Position numbers and translations under genes: made by a program. The notes under the pieces were generated by a model. The model was not told where the DNA came from. It made no database searches and saw only the letters and a list, made by a program, of their open reading frames with translations. Below, piece by piece: positions 4,593-6,152 of a stretch of DNA of 6,152 nt. Source of the stretch: Bacteroidetes bacterium QS_8_68_15 (GTDB taxonomy: Bacteria; Bacteroidota; Rhodothermia; Rhodothermales; Salinibacteraceae); assembly GCA_003023245.1 (NCBI GenBank), contig PXTR01000099.1:1-6152 (forward strand), in the 5' to 3' direction. The number at the start of each line of letters is the position of its first letter. Position 1 is the stretch's first letter.

Positions 4593-6152
4593 TATTCATC
4601 CATCGACAGCACCGCCAGGAACGCCTCCTGCGGCACGTCGACGGTGCCGACCTTTTTCATGCGCTTCTTGCCTTCCTTCTGCTGCTCGCGCAGCTTGCGC
4701 TTGCGCGTCACGTCGCCGCCATAGCACTTGGCGGTCACATCCTTGCGCTGCGCCTTCACGGTTTCGCGCGCGACGATGCGCCGCCCGATGCTCGCCTGCA
4801 CGGGCACCTCGAAGAGCTGCTTCGGGATTAGCTCCTTGAGCTTCTTGGTCAGCTTGCGCCCCACGTCGTAGGCCTTGTCGCGGTGCACGATGGTCGAGAG
4901 CGCGTCGACGGGCTTCTCGTTGATCAAGATCGAGAGCTTGACCAGGTCGGCCGGGCGGTTTTCGATGAACTCGTAGTCGAACGAGGCGTAGCCGCGGCTG
5001 ACGGACTTGAGCGTGTCGTAGAAGTCGAAGACGATCTCCGCCAGCGGCAGCTCGTACTGCAAGCGCACGCGCTCGCTGTCGAGGTAGCGCTGCGTGACGT
5101 ACTGCCCGCGCCGGTCCTCGCAGAGCTGCATCAGGTTGCCGATGTAGTCGCTCGGCGTGATGATGTCCGCCTCCACGACCGGCTCGCGCCCCTCCTCGAT
5201 GTCGCCGTAGTGCGGAAACGACTCCGGGTTGTCCACGACGACCGTCTCGGGCTCCTTGCCCTTGTTGGGGTCGCCTTCGAGGAGCACCTCGTACTTGACG
5301 TTCGGCTGCGTGGTAATGATGTCGAGGTCGAACTCGCGGTCGAGTCGCTCCTGCACGATTTCCATGTGGAGCAGGCCCAGAAAGCCCACCCGAAAGCCGA
5401 ACCCCAGGGCGGCGGAGGTCTCGGGCTCGTACATCAGCGAGGCGTCGTTGAGCTGGAGCTTTTCGAGGGAGGCGCGCAGGTCTTCGAAGTCGCCGTCGTC
5501 AGTGGGAAAGATGCCGCTGAAGACCATCGGCTGCGGCTCCTGAAAGCCGGGAATCGGCTCGGGGGCCGGGTTCTGCGCCGACGTGATCGTGTCGCCGACG
5601 CGCGTGTCGCGCACGTCCTTGACGCTGCCGATGACGTAGCCCACGTCGCCGGTCGTGAGCTCGTCGGCCGGCTGCATCCCCATGCGCAGCGTGCCGATCT
5701 CCTCGGCGTCGTACTGCTTGCCGTTGGACATGAACTCGATCCCCTCGCCCTCCTCGAGCGCACCGTCGAAGACGCGGGCGTAGACGATGGAGCCGCGATA
5801 CGTGTTGAAGACGGAGTCGAAGATCAGCGCGCGCAGCGGGGCGTCCGGGTCGCCCGACGGGGCGGGCACGCGGTCGACGACGGTGTCGAGCAGGCCGCCC
5901 GTGCCCTCGCCGGTCTTGGCGCTGATGAGCGGGATGTCCTCCGCGGGCTCGCCGATGAGGTCTTCGAGCGCCTGCGCGATTTCGAGCGGGCGGGCGCTCG
6001 GCAGGTCTACCTTGTTGACGACCGGGATGATCTCCAGATCGGCCTCCAGCGCGAGGTAGAGGTTCGAGAGCGTCTGCGCCTCGATCCCCTGCGCGGCGTC
6101 GACGACCAGGAGCGCCCCTTCGCAGGCTTCGAGCGCGCGGCTCACCTCGTAG
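4592..6152 (-). CDS. lepA: Elongation factor 4 (LepA) GTPase; N-terminus beyond the window
   Basis: Ribosome-binding translational GTPase that remodels or back-translocates stalled ribosomes. It is a soluble protein, reported partly membrane-associated. The last 519 of an expected roughly 600 residues are present. The reading frame runs off the window end (YEVSRALEACEG continues the GHVDFSYEVSR motif of the family), so the GTG at 6143-6145 is an internal valine codon, not a start. G1 and switch I are therefore missing. Visible in order, from that valine: VVDAAQGIEAQT (14-25), G4 NKVD (44-47), G5 SAKTG (75-79), beta-barrel domain II, the EF-G-like domains with GLLHMEIVQERL, and the LepA-specific C-terminal domain with YGGDVTRKRKLREQQKEG and the basic KKRMKKVG before the end. 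Length and motifs look intact. It is the first of three co-oriented genes that end with lepB. Confidence 0.97.
   Translation of the reverse strand, partial: YEVSRALEACEGALLVVDAAQGIEAQTLSNLYLALEADLEIIPVVNKVDLPSARPLEIAQALEDLIGEPAEDIPLISAKTGEGTGGLLDTVVDRVPAPSGDPDAPLRALIFDSVFNTYRGSIVYARVFDGALEEGEGIEFMSNGKQYDAEEIGTLRMGMQPADELTTGDVGYVIGSVKDVRDTRVGDTITSAQNPAPEPIPGFQEPQPMVFSGIFPTDDGDFEDLRASLEKLQLNDASLMYEPETSAALGFGFRVGFLGLLHMEIVQERLDREFDLDIITTQPNVKYEVLLEGDPNKGKEPETVVVDNPESFPHYGDIEEGREPVVEADIITPSDYIGNLMQLCEDRRGQYVTQRYLDSERVRLQYELPLAEIVFDFYDTLKSVSRGYASFDYEFIENRPADLVKLSILINEKPVDALSTIVHRDKAYDVGRKLTKKLKELIPKQLFEVPVQASIGRRIVARETVKAQRKDVTAKCYGGDVTRKRKLREQQKEGKKRMKKVGTVDVPQEAFLAVLSMDE

Noticed and set aside
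4498..4599. Upstream in-frame ATG (4597-4599) overlapping the lepA stop as the start of the secreted protein
   Set aside because: It would place 34 residues encoded by the palindrome and G-rich repeat in front of a complete signal peptide; the ATG at 4495-4497 gives a normal exported protein. Translational coupling cannot be fully excluded.
6143..6145. GTG as a start codon for lepA
   Set aside because: It encodes the valine of the conserved SYEVSR motif; the frame is open to the window edge and the G1/switch regions must lie beyond it.

Overview
The window is GC-rich, densely coding bacterial DNA with five protein genes. The best lineage clue is the signal peptidase I. It has the long insertion between the catalytic lysine box and the last conserved box that I associate with Bacteroidota-type LepB, and its C-terminal block (GDNRDDSQDSRFWGFVP) fits that type. 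With the high GC, the GTG start and the lack of clear Shine-Dalgarno sites, this points to the Bacteroidota/Rhodothermota side, possibly a Salinibacter/Rhodothermus-like organism. That placement is inferred from memory of the families, not from a search.

Plus-strand half (1-2217): a two-TM potassium-channel subunit with a cytoplasmic RCK (TrkA-N/TrkA-C) module is followed, after a 190-bp gap, by a secreted L,D-transpeptidase-like (YkuD fold) protein. The second is the most unusual item here. The catalytic motif S-H-G-C reads S-H-G-G, and the protein has no cysteine at all.

Minus-strand half (2320-6152): reading down the transcript, the order is lepA (ribosomal back-translocase EF4, N-terminus off the window), an unrecognised secreted protein of 281 residues, then lepB (signal peptidase I). 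The lepA-lepB pairing is the classic operon order known from Escherichia coli, here with one extra exported-protein gene between the two. The ldt-like gene and lepB converge on a 102-bp gap.

Intergenic DNA on the minus-strand side is structured. Just after lepA come a short hairpin overlapping its stop, a 14-bp tandem repeat that makes a textbook four-tract G-quadruplex motif on the transcript strand, an overlapping terminator-like hairpin with a T-tract, and a near-perfect 28-bp palindrome 5 bases before the start of the secreted-protein gene. A second palindrome plus a 20-bp tandem duplication lies between that gene and lepB. I see no RNA genes, CRISPR array, insertion sequence or phage gene. 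I do not see a complete new multi-gene system; the worthwhile leads are the cysteine-less transpeptidase homologue and the structured spacers around the unknown gene.
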